This document shows positions 1 through 8,884 of a DNA stretch of 64,000 bases, piece by piece. The stretch is taken from the NCBI RefSeq assembly GCF_024168485.1, contig NZ_JALJVY010000003.1, positions 1 through 64,000 on the forward strand. The letters are read 5' to 3'. Made by a program: the position numbers and the translations under genes. Origin of the DNA: Sphingobium sp. OAS761 (GTDB lineage: Bacteria > Pseudomonadota > Alphaproteobacteria > Sphingomonadales > Sphingomonadaceae). Under the pieces are notes generated by a model. The model did not search any database. It was not told where the DNA came from and saw nothing but the letters and a program-made list of their open reading frames with translations. Position 1 is the stretch's first letter; each line of letters starts with the position of its first letter.

Positions 1-359
1 CTTGGTGCGTCCGATACGTCGGGGAACAGCCCCTTTTTGAGCAGGCTGGCCGCCGTGCGGTGTGCCTTGAGATGGGTCGCATCGATCATCAGTTGATCCG
101 GCTTGCCACCCTTGGCGGCCAGGGCTGCGAAGATCCTGTTGAATACGCCCAGCCGGCTCCAGCGAATGAAGCGGTTGTAAATCGTCTTCGGGGGACCGTA
201 TGCCGCCGGCGCATCGCGCCACCGCAAGCCGTTCCTGATGACGAAGATGATCCCGCTGATAATCCGGCGATCATCCACACGCGGCACTCCGTGCGACAGC
301 GGAAAATAGGGCTCGATCCGGCGCATCTGCGCCTCCGACAACCAGATCAGATCACTCAT
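1..359 (-). CDS. IS5-family transposase, N-terminal part (cut by window edge)
   Basis: The frame is open from an ATG at 359 to the left edge of the window, so about 119 residues are visible and the C-terminus lies outside. The protein starts MSDLIWLSEAQMRRIEPYFP and contains GLRWRDAPAAYGPPKTIYNR and LMIDATHLKAHRTA, the usual N-terminal region and first DDE aspartate of IS5-family transposases. In this group the transposase is often split into two frames joined by frameshifting; the second part is not visible. The IS end should lie between this start and about 435, possibly near the GGGTCCTGAGCCTAA at 420-434, but the other inverted repeat is absent so this cannot be confirmed. Its position beside scrambled plasmid genes suggests it took part in the rearrangement. 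Confidence 0.88.
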   Translation of the reverse strand, partial: MSDLIWLSEAQMRRIEPYFPLSHGVPRVDDRRIISGIIFVIRNGLRWRDAPAAYGPPKTIYNRFIRWSRLGVFNRIFAALAAKGGKPDQLMIDATHLKAHRTAASLLKKGLFPDVSDAP

Positions 360-615
360 GGCAGCACTCCTTGAACCGCCATTGAATCAATCAACCTCAC
401 CTCACACAAGCAATTTAATGGGTCCTGAGCCTAATTCTCGCAGTCAGACCCTGGAGGGGAATGCCTTCCCCTGCCGCCGCGCCAAAGTCGCGGCGGACCC
501 CTACTGCGGGCGGCTCCGCCCCCACAACGCCCCCAGAGAGTAAGAGGAAGGCTGGATTTCCGTGACGGGTAAGGGCTGAGAGAGAGGCTCTCGGCGCCCG
601 TCGCGGAGAATTCTC
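360..615. other. Non-coding stretch: IS flank and leader of the DUF932 gene
   Basis: No convincing gene lies here. The left part should contain the IS terminus. The right part holds GC-rich short inverted repeats and the palindrome GAGAGAGGCTCTC at 580-592, followed by a GGAG ribosome-binding site before the ATG at 616. From memory, leaders of this type precede DUF932 genes on sphingomonad plasmids; a search would be needed to confirm it. Confidence 0.4.
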
Positions 616-1002
616 ATGGCGACGATCCTCACGCAATCCGACACTTCCCGGCCGGCCTCCGGCGCCTACAAAGTCGATATCTCGCGCGGCCAACGCATCG
701 GCCGTGTTTCATCCGAATGGTTCTCGCGGCCGGACGACGAACGCTTCCTGTCGCTGACCAAGCTTCATGCTGCGGTGAAGGCCCGCGCTGAGCGCGCAAC
801 CACGCGCACCGTCGAAACCCGCGAGGTCCGGGTCGAGGCCAGTCGCGACGACACCGAGCGGCTCGCACTCATCGTGCCTGGTCGCGATCAGCCCGTCACG
901 CCGACCCATTGGTCGTTCGGCCAGCTCTGCAGCCTGATCGGTGCCCCCTCGGGCTATCTCCGGCAGCTTAGATTCCGACGAAGTGTTGAATGGCATCATT
1001 GA
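616..1002 (+). pseudogene. Truncated DUF932-type plasmid gene (5' fragment)
   Basis: The protein starts MATILTQSDTSRPASGAYKV and runs to about residue 117 (SGYLRQL) like the N-terminal region of the DUF932 phage/plasmid-like proteins common on sphingomonad plasmids. Those proteins are several hundred residues long. Here similarity stops near base 960-968, and only eleven unrelated residues follow before the stop. The start is supported by GGAG and a conserved-looking leader. The break coincides with the start of GIY-YIG homology in another frame, so this is a deletion or recombination joint. The family's role is unknown. The family assignment is from recall of sequence character. Confidence 0.7.
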
Positions 1003-1492
1003 AGGTATTCGCCACTTTGGCCGTTTCCCAAGCCGCCACGAATTGATGATGTATCGCCAAACCAATCCGGCTGTTCCATCCGATAATGCGATCAAGAGAC
1101 ACTTCGGACGCCGCGACGACCTGATTTCAGCATTGGCGAAGCGTGCGGCAGATGATCCCGCCTACGCCGATATTGCGCCCTTGCTACCGGCAGTCGTTCC
1201 GAAGCCAATGACGCCCCGCGCTACGGCCAAGCCTGTTGACGGCTATGTCTATCTCATCAAATCGGGCGAGTTCTATAAGGTGGGTCGAAGCGACGACGCC
1301 GAACGTCGGTTCAAGCAAATCAGCATCGCTTTGCCGGACAAGGCCGAACTGTTCCATACGATCACGACGGACGACCCGCCCGGCATTGAAGCCTATTGGC
1401 ATCGTCGCTTCGCCGAGCGCCGTGCAAATGGGGAATGGTTTAAGCTGACAGTGGCGGACGTGGCAGCTTTCAGACGGCGGAAATTTCAATGA
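941..1492 (+). CDS. GIY-YIG (T5orf172/MUG113-like) nuclease-domain protein, 5'-truncated
   Basis: The C-terminal half (about residues 98-180) contains VYLIKSGEFYKVGRS, then EAYWHRRFAERRANGEWFKL, the pattern of GIY-YIG proteins of the T5orf172/Mug113 type. The N-terminal half has a repeat-like element HFGRFPSRHELMMYRQ that in relatives follows additional upstream repeats. Those are missing: the reading frame begins at a GTG inside the DUF932 fragment, and true homology seems to start near base 968 (DSDEVLNGIIEG). The gene is therefore probably a 3' fragment joined to foreign DNA, although the remaining frame is intact and could be translated. It overlaps the next gene by ATGA. Such proteins are frequent on plasmids and islands; the role is unknown. 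Confidence 0.62.
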   Translation: MPPRAISGSLDSDEVLNGIIEGIRHFGRFPSRHELMMYRQTNPAVPSDNAIKRHFGRRDDLISALAKRAADDPAYADIAPLLPAVVPKPMTPRATAKPVDGYVYLIKSGEFYKVGRSDDAERRFKQISIALPDKAELFHTITTDDPPGIEAYWHRRFAERRANGEWFKLTVADVAAFRRRKFQ

Positions 1493-1914
1493 ACGGCACG
1501 ATAGTCGTCGCGATCATTACGGTTGTGGGCACCATCGTTGCCGCCGCAATCACGTCCTATCTAACCAAGGCGAAGGACCGCGAAGCCGAATGGCGGGCTG
1601 TGAAGCTGACGCACTATAAGCGGTTCATGACGGCGCTAAGCGCGATTGTCGGGCCGACACCTACGCCGGAAGAACGGATCACGTTCGCCGACGCTGCCAA
1701 CGACATATTCCTTGTCGGCTCGCCAGCCGTGTTGGTCGCGCTTCGTGCATACCTTGATGAAACGTCCGATTCGAACAGCGGTAAAGTCGTTGATTGCCAC
1801 GACCAACTGTTGACCGCCCTAATCTTCGCCATTCGCGAAGACCTTGGCCGGAAGCCCAATCGACCAAATGAGCCGTTCGAATTTCGTATGTGGTCGGGCA
1901 AACCACGCGCCTGA
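1489..1914 (+). CDS. Small single-pass membrane protein of unknown function
   Basis: The ATG overlaps the stop of the preceding GIY-YIG frame (ATGA), suggesting translational coupling. The 141-residue product has one hydrophobic segment at about residues 4-25 (TIVVAIITVVGTIVAAAITS) followed by a charged cytoplasmic tail without a motif I recognise. Proteins of this shape are common cargo of plasmids and islands. No function can be assigned. Confidence 0.6.
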   Translation: MNGTIVVAIITVVGTIVAAAITSYLTKAKDREAEWRAVKLTHYKRFMTALSAIVGPTPTPEERITFADAANDIFLVGSPAVLVALRAYLDETSDSNSGKVVDCHDQLLTALIFAIREDLGRKPNRPNEPFEFRMWSGKPRA

Positions 1915-2087
1915 AACACTGCCAAATCGTTCGCGGTCCTATGCCGGTCCTTGCTTGAATTTACCGATGAAATTTACGAACGAATATCGCATTGAAAATG
2001 CGCTGATAAATCCAAATCACGCACGAAATGCCGTCACCTTTGGAGGGTTGGGGTATAGGGTTCAGCCAACAGTTCGGGGGATATTCA

Positions 2088-2270
2088 ATGAAATATGCAG
2101 CGATAGCGTTGGCAGTTTGCGCTTTCCTAACGGGGCTTCGCGCCGCCCGACTGCGGTATCTCGCGAGCAAGGTTCAGGTCATGCCGTTTTGGAGCGACGG
2201 ACAGGCGCGCCATGGCCCATTCCTGAAGGTCTTCCGGGGTATAGATGGGGACCGGCTTCGGCATCCCTGA
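2088..2270 (+). pseudogene. Truncated small hydrophobic protein (5' fragment)
   Basis: An ATG at 2088 preceded by GGGGG opens a frame starting MKYAAIALAVCAFLTG and continuing RAARLRYLASKVQVMPFW, which I recall as the start of a short conserved protein in sphingomonads. Relatives continue with a conserved acidic segment and a second hydrophobic stretch. Here the similarity ends near base 2187 and the remaining residues to 2270 read into unrelated DNA. This is the second gene in the first 2.3 kb cut at an internal joint. The stretch 1915-2087 upstream holds no recognisable gene. Confidence 0.45.
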
Positions 2271-2604
2271 TCCTGAATATGTCTTCGACGGGCCGCTCGA
2301 CGCCCGTAAGGCCACCCTCGCCCAGGCCCTGGCGGATACGAGGTGCAAGACCTTCCGGTATCCCTACGACTTTGGCGATGCCTGGGAGCTAGGCATGCGG
2401 CCGCCCGAAAGACTGTGGCGGTCCATGGGGCTATGCCGAAAAGCTTGAAACGCTCGGCGATCCCAGCATGAATATCATGAAGAAGCGCTTGAGACCCTCG
2501 GCGACTATCATGATCCCAATGCCAAGCCCGATATCCCCCTGATCGAAGCAAGGCTGGAAGCGCTCGCGAAAAAATGGGCGCGACGGACACGCCGGAAAGC
2601 CTGA
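2245..2604 (+). pseudogene. Broken plasmid pRiA4b ORF-3-like gene
   Basis: The frame from about 2245 reads GFGIPDPEYVFDGPLDARKA and then KTFRYPYDFGDAWE, the signature of the pRiA4b ORF-3 family. The N-terminal third is missing, a stretch after FGDAWE is deleted, and an extra A near 2409 shifts the frame. Removing it restores PPEDCGGPWGYAEKLETLGD. The tail, in another frame, gives DYHDPNAKPDIPLIEARLEA and ends at TGA 2602-2604. The gene is clearly non-functional. This family is typical of rhizobial and sphingomonad plasmids, which supports a plasmid or island origin for the left flank. Confidence 0.72.
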
Positions 2605-2843
2605 CGGGCCGGGTCAACTCCACCTTCCGTCAGCGCTTACGCAACACATACGATGAGACTGAGAAACAGGAGTGCCACACCATTGGACCGGAGCGTGAAC
2701 AGCGCCGAGCGCACAAACAATGGCCTGCTGCCGGTTCTACTGTCGCCGTTTGCATCTTCTGCTGCGCCGGGAGGGGGTCGAGAGCCTGCCCTGATCGAGT
2801 TTCAGGGATGACGATTGCCGACCGGACACCCGCGGCGGTGGCT
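2605..2843. other. Non-coding stretch between plasmid debris and the sugar locus
   Basis: No convincing gene, repeat or terminator was seen in these 239 bases. The right-hand edge is the stop codon of the minus-strand GH31 gene, so the boundary of the sugar locus lies somewhere in this stretch. Confidence 0.35.
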
Positions 2844-5774
2844 TCAATCACCAAACTTCAGCGTCATTGCCCGCCCGTCGTAGGTGACACTGCGATCGGC
2901 GCGCGCTGGCGCTATGGCGCTGGCGTTAGCCGGATTGACGACGACGATATTCAGCCGTCGCTGCTGGACCATGGCGGGAAAGCTTCCCTGCCGCGCACCG
3001 ATTGAAAACGTCCGCTTCGCATCGTCCCAGCGCAGTTCGTAACGGGCGGATTGGCCGCGCTCATATGCATAGGTCTCGTTGTCGTCCTCATGCAGGGTGA
3101 AGCGTCCGTCCGCGCCGGGATAGACCCGAATCTCCAGCGGCGCGTCCGGTTTTTCGGTCGCATATTGCACGACCGGCCCCATCGGGATGATCGAGCCGGC
3201 GCGGACATAGAGCGGAATGATGTCCAGCGGCGCTTCGCGGGTCACACTTTGTCCACCCCGGTGGAGGCGGTTCGTCCAGAAATCATACCAGTCGCCCCCC
3301 TTGGGCAGATAGGTGGCCATCGACAGATCGTGCGAGGGTTTGGCGGCCGCCATGGCCCGGAACTCGCTTGGCGTGCGCCACGCCAGCCGCAGTGACCGGC
3401 CGCCGCCGCTTTGATAATAGTCGATGCGGACAGGAACGCGCTGTCCCTTGCGCAGCATGCGCTTCACGCCGGCATAGCGATTGCCGCCGTCTCTCCAATC
3501 CTCAAGGACTTTCTCGCCGTCCAGATACAGGCGGTAACCGTCATCGCCCGACAGACCGATCTCATACTCGCCGTCCTCCGGCGCGACCAGTTCGCCGTCC
3601 CAGCGCGCCGAGAAGTCTGTGAGAGCCGCAAGCCCGGCGGGCATTTCCGCCAGCGGCGGCCCCGGCCAGATATGATCGACCCGCTCGTCGATCGATGGGG
3701 GTCCTTTGGGCGTATCGAAGTTGCGACCCTCAAAATATTGAACACTCAGTCCCTGTTTGCCATCGCCTGTACGCAGGTACGTAGCGGGGATCGTCGCGGG
3801 GGGCGGCGGCTGGATATGGTACATCGGCCGGGTGACGGGGTGGACCAGCAGCGACGATCCGAACATGAAACTGTCATTGATGTCATAGGTCGCCTTGTCG
3901 GCCGCGAAGTCCATCGGCAGCGGCCGCATCAGCGTATAGCCGTCCGACGTCACCCTGGCGCTCAAGCTGTAGGTATAAGGCAGCAGGCGGTAGCGCAAAT
4001 GGACGGTGTCCAGCAGCGACTTGTACATCGCCGGGTCCATATCCTTGAAGATATAAGGCTCGCGCTCGATGCTGGTGCCGTGCACGCGCATCAGCGGATT
4101 GAAAGCGCCGTACTGGAACCAGCGCGCGAACAGTTCGCGGTAGGCCGGGTTCCTCTCCCCGCCTGGAAAATCATCGACGAAGAAGCCGCCGATATCCTGT
4201 GTCCAATAGGGATTGCCGGTAACAGTGACGTTGACGCCACCCGCGACCTGCTTCTTCAGCGTATTCCAGCTCGCCATGGTGTCGCCCGACCAGGATGCCG
4301 CCGCCGTCCGCTGCGCCCCCGCCCAGGCGGACCGCGTCAGCGTCAGTACGCGCTTGTCGCTCGTCGCGCGTTGACCGTCATAGGTGCCCTGCGTCGTCAG
4401 CAGGGTGTAGGGGTTCAGGTATCGCGAAAAATCGCCCATGGCGTTACGCCCCAGCGCCTTGGTGTCGACGACGTTAGCATGCGGATCCCACATGGCGGAG
4501 CTGGCCTCCACCTCCGTTCCGTCCATCCACAGGGCATCGACGCCCTTGTCGAGCAGGCCAGACTTGACATACTTGAAGTAGATTTCACGCCCTTTTGCGC
4601 TGTACGCGTCGTAAACGCGTGCCTTCTTCGAAATCCAGTGCAGCGGCTCGAAGCGCAGGCCATGCTGGTCCAGCTCCTTGGCCAGTGGAGTATCGTTGCC
4701 CACTGATGGCCAGATCGAGATCATGATCTTCATGTTGAGGGCGTGGATGGTCCGCGTCATCCCCTCCGGATCCGGGTAGCGTTCGGGGTTCCAGACCATG
4801 CCCGACCAGGTGCCGTCCTTGTCGCTGCCCCAATATTGCCAATCCTGTACGATGTAATCGAGCGGGAAGCGTTCCTTGCGGAAGGTGCGGGCGACCTCGA
4901 CCAACCGGTCCTGCGTCGGATAGCGCTCCTTGCTCATGAACAGGCCGAACGCCTGTTTGGGATACATGGGCGCCTGCCCCGTCAGCCGGCGATAGGCGCC
5001 GACCACATCGTCCATCGTATTGCCGGCCATCAGATAATAGTCGACACCGCCCGGCGCGTCTTCGGCCCACAGGCGCGCGCCTTCGGCGTCGTCGGCGAAA
5101 CGCATCTGCGAATAGGTGTCCCACATGACGCCATAGCCTTCGGTCGAGAGCATGACGGGAATGATGATGCCGATATTGGTCTGGACGAGCAGCAGGTCCT
5201 TGCCGCGCCGGTTCACCTCCTCATCGTCGGTGAAGCCGAAGCCATAGATGCCCTCGCCCGGTTTCAGCGTGAAGCGGTTTTCGACTTCATAGGTTGGGGC
5301 ACCGGCGACGGTGCGCCCACTGATCGACTGCGGCGCTCCCGCCTTTTCGCGCGTCAGCACCCGTCCTTTTGCGTCGTAAAAGCTGATGGCTCCGTCCCGC
5401 TTGTCGATTGTCACGCGAACTTTGTTGCCGGTCAGATCAAGCGTCCCGTTGGTTTCGGCGATGGCGAAACCAACGGATTGCGGTCCACCCGTCACAACCA
5501 GACTGCGGTGATCCCAATATGATCGTCCCAGACTGGCGTTCACGCGCACCACATCGGGGGCATAAAAGACGATCGTCTTGACCGTTCCGTTCAATTGAAA
5601 CTGAACGCCATTGCGCAGTTTGACGAACCGGAAGTCGGGCGAAGGAGAAACAACGGCGTCTGCAATCTGGCCGTTTGCAGAAAGACCGGTATCCAGATGG
5701 CGAGCTTGCCCCGAGGCAGTAGATGGGAGCGCAACGCCAGCCGCGAGGATCAGAATGCAGCGGAGAGGTTTCAT
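2844..5774 (-). CDS. GH31 glycosidase (alpha-xylosidase-like) with C-terminal-side PA14 domain
   Basis: The 976-residue protein has a signal peptide ending near ASG-QA (residue 22), an N-terminal beta-sandwich, and a GH31 barrel with nucleophile Asp418 in ALWMDGTE and acid/base Asp498 in SWSGDTM. A PA14 domain at about residues 670-805 (SVQYFEG...DGYRLYLDGEKVLEDW) interrupts the proximal C-terminal sandwich, and the GH31 fold resumes with YLPKGGDWYDFW. In family terms this is a retaining alpha-glycosidase, most likely an alpha-xylosidase acting on xyloglucan oligosaccharides in the periplasm; alpha-glucosidase activity cannot be excluded. The start at 5774 has AGGCGAG upstream. A TTTGTCTGAGTATT motif sits 13 bases before the start, suggesting control by the putative FadR-type regulator. 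It is divergent from the GH3 gene. Confidence 0.92.
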   Translation of the reverse strand: MKPLRCILILAAGVALPSTASGQARHLDTGLSANGQIADAVVSPSPDFRFVKLRNGVQFQLNGTVKTIVFYAPDVVRVNASLGRSYWDHRSLVVTGGPQSVGFAIAETNGTLDLTGNKVRVTIDKRDGAISFYDAKGRVLTREKAGAPQSISGRTVAGAPTYEVENRFTLKPGEGIYGFGFTDDEEVNRRGKDLLLVQTNIGIIIPVMLSTEGYGVMWDTYSQMRFADDAEGARLWAEDAPGGVDYYLMAGNTMDDVVGAYRRLTGQAPMYPKQAFGLFMSKERYPTQDRLVEVARTFRKERFPLDYIVQDWQYWGSDKDGTWSGMVWNPERYPDPEGMTRTIHALNMKIMISIWPSVGNDTPLAKELDQHGLRFEPLHWISKKARVYDAYSAKGREIYFKYVKSGLLDKGVDALWMDGTEVEASSAMWDPHANVVDTKALGRNAMGDFSRYLNPYTLLTTQGTYDGQRATSDKRVLTLTRSAWAGAQRTAAASWSGDTMASWNTLKKQVAGGVNVTVTGNPYWTQDIGGFFVDDFPGGERNPAYRELFARWFQYGAFNPLMRVHGTSIEREPYIFKDMDPAMYKSLLDTVHLRYRLLPYTYSLSARVTSDGYTLMRPLPMDFAADKATYDINDSFMFGSSLLVHPVTRPMYHIQPPPPATIPATYLRTGDGKQGLSVQYFEGRNFDTPKGPPSIDERVDHIWPGPPLAEMPAGLAALTDFSARWDGELVAPEDGEYEIGLSGDDGYRLYLDGEKVLEDWRDGGNRYAGVKRMLRKGQRVPVRIDYYQSGGGRSLRLAWRTPSEFRAMAAAKPSHDLSMATYLPKGGDWYDFWTNRLHRGGQSVTREAPLDIIPLYVRAGSIIPMGPVVQYATEKPDAPLEIRVYPGADGRFTLHEDDNETYAYERGQSARYELRWDDAKRTFSIGARQGSFPAMVQQRRLNIVVVNPANASAIAPARADRSVTYDGRAMTLKFGD

Positions 5775-5786
5775 TTTTCTCGCCTA

Positions 5787-5805
5787 TTTTGTCTGAGTAT
5801 TTATG
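5787..5805. promoter_or_regulatory. Candidate operator, TTTGTCTGAGTAT type (upstream of GH31)
   Basis: TTTTGTCTGAGTATTTATG matches the motif found upstream of five other operons in this window (8810, 10233, 13188, 21431, 33969). It lies 13 bases before the GH31 start codon, where a bound repressor would block initiation. A second inverted repeat, TTATGT-CGAT-ACATAA at 5801-5816, overlaps its end. Assignment to the FadR-type regulator at 21518-22300 is inference from proximity. Confidence 0.5.
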
Positions 5806-5941
5806 TCGATACATAAGGGGCAACTGGAGGCCTTATCAAGTCGATTTTCGGCGGCACAGATAGTGACGGTTGCAATGCAGCCGAGGCCTGGGTGAGGAGT
5901 ATCGCGCAGAAACCGGTTATTTCCGGGTTGGCATAACCAGA

Positions 5942-5955
5942 AGGTAGCGCTATCA
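5942..5955 (+). promoter_or_regulatory. Candidate LacI/XylR-type operator upstream of GH3
   Basis: AGGTAGCGCTATCA fits the 14-base consensus TGKTAnCGCTAYCA seen at six other promoters here. It lies about 76-122 bases before the possible GH3 starts. Its core GGTAGCGCTAyC is the classic near-palindrome of LacI-family sugar repressors in Xanthomonas and Caulobacter. The GH31/GH3 divergent region therefore seems to carry sites for two different regulators. Confidence 0.6.
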
Positions 5956-6030
5956 TTTGTAACGGCGAGCGTACGTTGCGAGGTTGCCTCGTTGTCCATC
6001 GCAGGCAAATCATGCGACGATTTCACCATA

Positions 6031-8769
6031 ATGTCAGACAAAGAACGGTTTGGGGGGATAGCGTTGAGCATCAGAAACGGGCTTTGCCGCAGTTTGCATC
6101 TCAGGAGTACTGCGGTGAGGTGGAGCTGCTTTCGCGCTATCGCCGCGACTGCGTCGGGTTTGGCGCTCTACCCCGCTGCGGCGGCCGAGCCTGCTGCCAT
6201 CGCGTGGCATGATCCAACCTTGCCGCCCGCTCAGCGCGCCGCCGACCTCGTGTCCCTGATGACCCTCGAAGAGAAGGCGGCCCAGCTCCAGAGCAAAGCG
6301 CCAGCAATAGAAAGACTGGGCGTCCCGGCCTATCACTGGTGGAGCGAGGGACTGCACGGCGTCGCGCGGGCTGGCGAGGCGACGGTGTTCCCGCAGGTAA
6401 TTGGTATGGCCGCTACCTGGAACCCCGATCTGTTGAAGACGGTCGGCGATATCGTGAGCACCGAATTCAGGGCAAAGTTCCGCCAGACGGTCGGCCCGGA
6501 CGGGAGCAGCGACATCAATCGCGGGCTCACCGTCTGGTCGCCGAACGTCAACATCTTCCGCGATCCGCGATGGGGGCGCGGCCAGGAAACATATGGCGAG
6601 GATCCGTTTCTGACGTCACGGCTGGGCGTGGCCTATATACAGGGCCTTCAGGGGTCCAACCCCAAACAGCCGAAGGTCGTTGCGACCGTCAAGCACTTTG
6701 CTGTCCATAGCGGACCCGAGGCCGACCGTCACCGGGAGGATGTGCATGTCCGTCCGCGCGATCTGGTGGAAACCTATCTTCCCGCCTTTCACGCGGCCGT
6801 GACGGAAGGGCAGGTTCAGTCGTTGATGTGCGCTTATAATGCCGTTGATGGCGTGCCGGCCTGCGCGAGCCAGATGCTGATGCGGGATTATCTGCGCCGT
6901 GACTGGGGCTTCAAGGGATTCGTCGTGTCGGACTGCGGCGCGGTGGCGGACATCCACATGGCCGGCGCGCACGGCTATGTGGCTACCCCGGAGGAAGCGG
7001 TGGCCGCAGCGGTAAGGACCGGCACCGACCTGTTGTGCGAATTCGGCAGGGAGGGCACCGCCGATCCGGGAACGACCGTCCGTGCGGTGCAGCAGGGACT
7101 GCTGGCCGAACAGGATGTGGACCGGGCGCTCACGCGGATTTTGGAGGCGCGCTTCCGGCTCGGCCTGCTCAATCGCCCGCAGGACCGCCCGTTCTCCGAA
7201 ATTGCGGCTAACGACTATGACACGCCTGCGCATCGCGCCGTCGCATTGGAGACGGCCCGGCAATCGCTGGTCCTGCTCAAGAATGATGGGCTGCTGCCCC
7301 TGAAGGCGCCGCCGCGCCGGATCGCCGTCATTGGACCCAACGCCAACAGCGTTGAGGCTCTGGTCGGCAACTATAATGGCACCCCGACCCGTCCGGTGAC
7401 CATTGTGGACGGGTTGAGGGCGCGGTTCCCCGAAGCGACTATGGAATTTGTCGAGGGCACGGGCTGGGTTGCCCCGCCGCTTCACGACGTTCCCGAAACC
7501 AGCCTGTGCGCCGACTCCCAGTGCAAGGCGCCCGGGTTGAAGCTGGAGCAGTTCGGCAACACCGATCTTTCCGGCGATCCTTTGAAGGTGGAACAGGCTC
7601 CGCGTGCCCAATTCCTCTGGGGCTGGCCGGACGAATTCGACCGCCGCAGTTCGGCGCGCTGGACCGGCTATCTCCGTCCGAGCGAGACCGGCATCTACAA
7701 TTTCCGGATGAAGGGCAATCCGGGTTACCGCATCTTCGTCGACGGACGATTGGTAACGGACATGTGGGACATTGCCTGGCCCACCACGAAGACTGAGATC
7801 GCGCTTCAGGCGAGAAAGACCTACAGGCTCGTCGTCGAGGCGCGGCAGAACGGCTATTCGGGCGAACAGAGCCTGCAATGGAGTCCGCCCAGCAGCAATG
7901 ACGATGCGGCGCTATCCGCGGCGCGCAACGCCGATCTCGTCGTCTTTGCCGGGGGCCTTACCGCTGAACTGGAAGGCGAGGAAATGTCTGTCAGCGCTCC
8001 GGGGTTTTCGGGCGGCGACAGGACAAGCCTCGATTTGCCCGCGCCACAGCAAAGGTTGCTCGAACGGCTTTCGGAAACAGGCAAGCCGATCGTCTTCGTG
8101 CTGATGAGCGGTAGCGCGGTCAGCGTTAATTGGGCAGACAAGCATATTCCGGCGATTGTCCAGGCCTGGTATCCCGGTGGCGATGGCGGCACGGCTGTGG
8201 CGCAGCTTCTCGCCGGCGATTTCAGTCCGTCGGGGCGGCTTCCGATCACCTTCTACAAATCGGCGGATCAGCTTCCCCCGTTCAAGAATTACGACATGGC
8301 CGGGCGCACCTATCGCTTCTTCGGCGGCGACGCCCTGTATCGTTTCGGACACGGGCTCAGCTACACGCGCTTCGATTATGGCACCGCACAGGCCGACCGC
8401 CGCAAAGTCCGGGCGGGTCATGGCGTCCGCGTGTCGGTGGATGTGCGCAATTCCGGATCGAGGGACGGGGCCGAAGTGGTTCAGGTCTATGTATCGCGCC
8501 CCGGCCACGCCGCGCCGTTACGATCACTTGCGAGCTTCCGGAGGATTTTCCTGAAGGCGGGCGAGACCCGGCGCCTGACCTTTGATCTGGATGCCAGCGC
8601 ATTGAGCAGCGTCGATGAAAAGGGTCATCGCATCGTCACGTCCGGCGCGGCGGACATTTGGATTGGCGGCAGTCAGCCGCCGGAAGGCGATGTCGATCTG
8701 CAAATGCAGGGTACCGCGCTACGGCTCGAACTGATTGGCAGCAAGACGCTCGCACCATTCGAACTCTGA
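6031..8769 (+). CDS. GH3 glycosidase (beta-xylosidase/arabinofuranosidase/beta-glucosidase type) with PA14 domain
   Basis: The protein has an (alpha/beta)8 domain with KHFAVHSGPE and nucleophile Asp301 in FVVSDCGAVADIH, a PA14 domain at about residues 500-620 (LWGWPDEFD...GYRIFVDGRLV) inserted in the second domain, and a C-terminal fibronectin-III-like domain (VRNSGSRDGAEVVQVYVSRP). The SDCGAV signature is typical of GH3 beta-xylosidases/alpha-arabinofuranosidases, but some beta-glucosidases share it. The start is uncertain. ATG 6031 has no clear ribosome-binding site, whereas TTG 6064 follows GGGGGG and gives a more usual export signal ending near ALYPAAAAEP. A LacI-type operator lies at 5942. 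It is probably periplasmic and removes non-reducing-end sugars. Confidence 0.9.
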   Translation: MSDKERFGGIALSIRNGLCRSLHLRSTAVRWSCFRAIAATASGLALYPAAAAEPAAIAWHDPTLPPAQRAADLVSLMTLEEKAAQLQSKAPAIERLGVPAYHWWSEGLHGVARAGEATVFPQVIGMAATWNPDLLKTVGDIVSTEFRAKFRQTVGPDGSSDINRGLTVWSPNVNIFRDPRWGRGQETYGEDPFLTSRLGVAYIQGLQGSNPKQPKVVATVKHFAVHSGPEADRHREDVHVRPRDLVETYLPAFHAAVTEGQVQSLMCAYNAVDGVPACASQMLMRDYLRRDWGFKGFVVSDCGAVADIHMAGAHGYVATPEEAVAAAVRTGTDLLCEFGREGTADPGTTVRAVQQGLLAEQDVDRALTRILEARFRLGLLNRPQDRPFSEIAANDYDTPAHRAVALETARQSLVLLKNDGLLPLKAPPRRIAVIGPNANSVEALVGNYNGTPTRPVTIVDGLRARFPEATMEFVEGTGWVAPPLHDVPETSLCADSQCKAPGLKLEQFGNTDLSGDPLKVEQAPRAQFLWGWPDEFDRRSSARWTGYLRPSETGIYNFRMKGNPGYRIFVDGRLVTDMWDIAWPTTKTEIALQARKTYRLVVEARQNGYSGEQSLQWSPPSSNDDAALSAARNADLVVFAGGLTAELEGEEMSVSAPGFSGGDRTSLDLPAPQQRLLERLSETGKPIVFVLMSGSAVSVNWADKHIPAIVQAWYPGGDGGTAVAQLLAGDFSPSGRLPITFYKSADQLPPFKNYDMAGRTYRFFGGDALYRFGHGLSYTRFDYGTAQADRRKVRAGHGVRVSVDVRNSGSRDGAEVVQVYVSRPGHAAPLRSLASFRRIFLKAGETRRLTFDLDASALSSVDEKGHRIVTSGAADIWIGGSQPPEGDVDLQMQGTALRLELIGSKTLAPFEL

Positions 8770-8809
8770 AAAGCAAGACCGGTCTTCATATTGATGCTTG
8801 AAGTATCGG

Positions 8810-8826
8810 AATATACTCATACAAAT
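8810..8826. promoter_or_regulatory. Candidate operator AATATACTCATACAAAT (upstream of esterase)
   Basis: This 17-base sequence is repeated without any change at 10233-10249, upstream of the transporter gene. On the other strand it reads ATTTGTATGAGTATATT and matches the motif at 13188 with one change. It lies 59 bases before the esterase ATG at 8885. Confidence 0.55.
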
Positions 8827-8884
8827 GCCCGCGCCATCGCCTCATATGGCCGAAATCTGCGGTGCAAACGGGAGAAATCTGGGT

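Noticed and set aside
3411..4706. 431-residue open frame antisense to GH31
   Set aside because: It is a high-GC shadow: the opposite strand encodes an intact GH31 with catalytic motifs, and the frame has no recognisable domain.
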